Below are positions 5,646-6,320 of a stretch of DNA of 6,320 bases, piece after piece. The position numbers and the translations under genes are program-made. Within the stretch, counting starts at the first letter, position 1, and every line of letters begins with the position of its first letter. This stretch comes from ARS1285 sp039796495. GTDB lineage: Archaea > Nanobdellota > Nanobdellia > Pacearchaeales > GW2011-AR1. The notes beneath the pieces were generated by a model. That model saw only the letters and a program-made list of their open reading frames with translations, was not told where the DNA came from and did not search any database. The stretch spans positions 1 through 6,320 of the forward strand of contig JBDKJQ010000044.1 of assembly GCA_039796495.1 (NCBI GenBank). Reading direction: 5' to 3'.

Positions 5646-6167
5646 TTATAAAAATCTTTTAATATCCGTGTAGACTGGAATTTCTTTAATAGTATATACC
5701 CTTATAGTGAAGATCCATATAACTACCACGAATACTGTGCTCAACACATACCAGAGCACGGCATGGGTAAACTCGAAAAAAATTATTTTCTCATGATACC
5801 ATACCGATACTATAACAATCCTCAGAATATTCAACGCTAAAAGCAGCAAAAGCGAGAACAATAAAGTATATATCCTTTTTTTTAATTTCATGGGGGTTAG
5901 AAGGTTGATTATGAGTAACAGTAGATATGCTGAACCTGCAATGCATGCAGGAATAATATCAATAAAAGTACTGGTGTCTATGATTATGTAGTCATGGAAT
6001 CGCTGAATGCTGTAGAACAGATCAAGGAGATATACTGAAGGTATAATCGTCAGTGGTTTTGCGATACGATATATAACGGGGAGAGCGAATATTATACCGA
6101 GTGCTATCAAATACCGTATAAGAATAAAAAAAGTATCTGATGATTTAATTTTTTTCCCTCTTTTCAT
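5646..6167 (-). CDS. Exosortase/archaeosortase-family membrane protein
   Basis: 173 residues, nearly all hydrophobic, with about five or six membrane segments after a basic N-terminus (KRGKKIK). The archaeosortase catalytic triad is visible in order: Cys75 in DIIPACIAGSAYLLL, Arg116 in LLALNILRIVIVS, and His135 in FFEFTHAVLWYV. Family members are transpeptidase-like sorting enzymes that cut a C-terminal tripartite signal (short motif, membrane helix, basic tail) and transfer the protein, typically to a lipid, outside the membrane. The protein is short compared with ArtA-type enzymes and fits the compact forms found in other archaea. No protein in this window has a matching C-terminal sorting signal, so its substrates must lie elsewhere or use another signal. 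ATG at 6167 is supported by a TATA box 26 bases upstream. Subfamily assignment was not attempted. Confidence 0.88.
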   Translation of the reverse strand: MKRGKKIKSSDTFFILIRYLIALGIIFALPVIYRIAKPLTIIPSVYLLDLFYSIQRFHDYIIIDTSTFIDIIPACIAGSAYLLLLIINLLTPMKLKKRIYTLLFSLLLLLALNILRIVIVSVWYHEKIIFFEFTHAVLWYVLSTVFVVVIWIFTIRVYTIKEIPVYTDIKRFL

Positions 6168-6186
6168 TAATACTTAATAAAAAAGA

Positions 6187-6197
6187 AATTTATAAAG
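6187..6197 (-). promoter_or_regulatory. TATA box of the archaeosortase-like gene
   Basis: On the minus strand this reads CTTTATAAATT, centred about 25-26 bases before the ATG at 6167, again the leaderless spacing. There is no Shine-Dalgarno site in the A/T-rich gap. It shows that the gene has its own promoter even if another minus-strand gene lies upstream. Confidence 0.6.
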
Positions 6198-6233
6198 TTA
6201 ATTATCAGAATTTATTCAACATTCTCTGGATGA

Positions 6234-6320
6234 TTACATTGAATGCTGAGGAGTAACCATGCTTCTGATTACCAATATTATTGCTATAATCAAAATTATG
6301 TTTACTATAATTATAAGGTA
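6234..6320 (-). CDS. Possible C-terminal fragment of a minus-strand membrane protein (5' part outside window)
   Basis: A frame open from the right edge gives 28 residues and ends at TAA (6234-6236). The peptide is a hydrophobic stretch (about 18 residues of Ile/Leu/Val/Ala with one Asn) followed by RSMVTPQHSM, which looks like a last membrane helix with a short polar tail. If real, it lies 66 bases upstream of the archaeosortase start on the same strand. AT-rich DNA readily gives Ile-rich frames, and a plus-strand frame with a ribosome-binding site competes for the same bases, so this is tentative. Confidence 0.3.
   Translation of the reverse strand, partial: YLIIIVNIILIIAIILVIRSMVTPQHSM
6259..6320 (+). 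CDS. Alternative: possible start of a plus-strand gene running off the window
   Basis: ATG at 6259 follows GAGGAG (6248-6253) at a five-base spacing and opens 20 codons of a hydrophobic Ile-rich peptide (MLLITNIIAIIKIM...). It conflicts with the minus-strand tail described for the same bases, and only one is likely real. Most well-supported starts here do not use Shine-Dalgarno sites, which weakens this option. A nine-codon frame beginning at 6230 ends in the same GAGGAGTAA and could be noise or a tiny leader. Confidence 0.18.
   Translation, partial: MLLITNIIAIIKIMFTIIIR

Noticed and set aside
1..6320. CRISPR array, insertion sequence, tRNA, or toxin-antitoxin or defence system
   Set aside because: No regularly spaced repeats, terminal inverted repeats, transposase motifs, tRNA-like folds or defence domains were found. 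The window reads as envelope genes.

Overview
The window looks archaeal. TATA-like boxes with short A-rich upstream (BRE-like) elements lie 24-27 bases before four of the start codons. Most genes lack a Shine-Dalgarno site, as in leaderless transcripts. One gene encodes an archaeal-type S-layer protein, another an archaeosortase-like protein, and a partial one an HVO_A0114-type winged-helix regulator. The AT-rich intergenic DNA, the form of the S-layer protein and a pair of Cys-containing single-pass proteins resemble, from memory, DPANN archaea of the Woesearchaeota/Pacearchaeota type. That placement is inference; no marker gene is present.

Layout. Bases 1-331 hold the 5' part of a minus-strand DNA-binding protein gene that runs off the left edge. 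Bases 332-708 are a divergent intergenic region carrying promoter candidates, a T12 run, a small dyad and a 7-bp stem-loop placed almost exactly where the S-layer transcript should begin. Bases 709-3375 encode an 888-residue secreted S-layer protein with the only perfect Shine-Dalgarno sequence in the window, followed by a long U-rich terminator. Two membrane-anchored extracytoplasmic proteins follow (3512-4105 and 4164-4913). They appear to be diverged paralogues. Next is a DedA-family membrane protein (4968-5621), and convergent to it an archaeosortase-like protein (minus, 5646-6167). The last 150 bases hold the archaeosortase promoter and possibly the hydrophobic C-terminal tail of another minus-strand gene.

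How they may work together. Every recognisable product except the regulator acts in or outside the cytoplasmic membrane: a surface-layer subunit rich in N-glycosylation sequons, a DedA protein (some family members recycle polyprenyl-phosphate carriers), a Cys-Arg-His sorting enzyme and two anchored ectodomain proteins. The region therefore reads as a cell-envelope neighbourhood. The genes seem to have separate promoters rather than forming one operon, so a functional link is a hypothesis from proximity. No mobile element, CRISPR array, tRNA or rRNA was seen.
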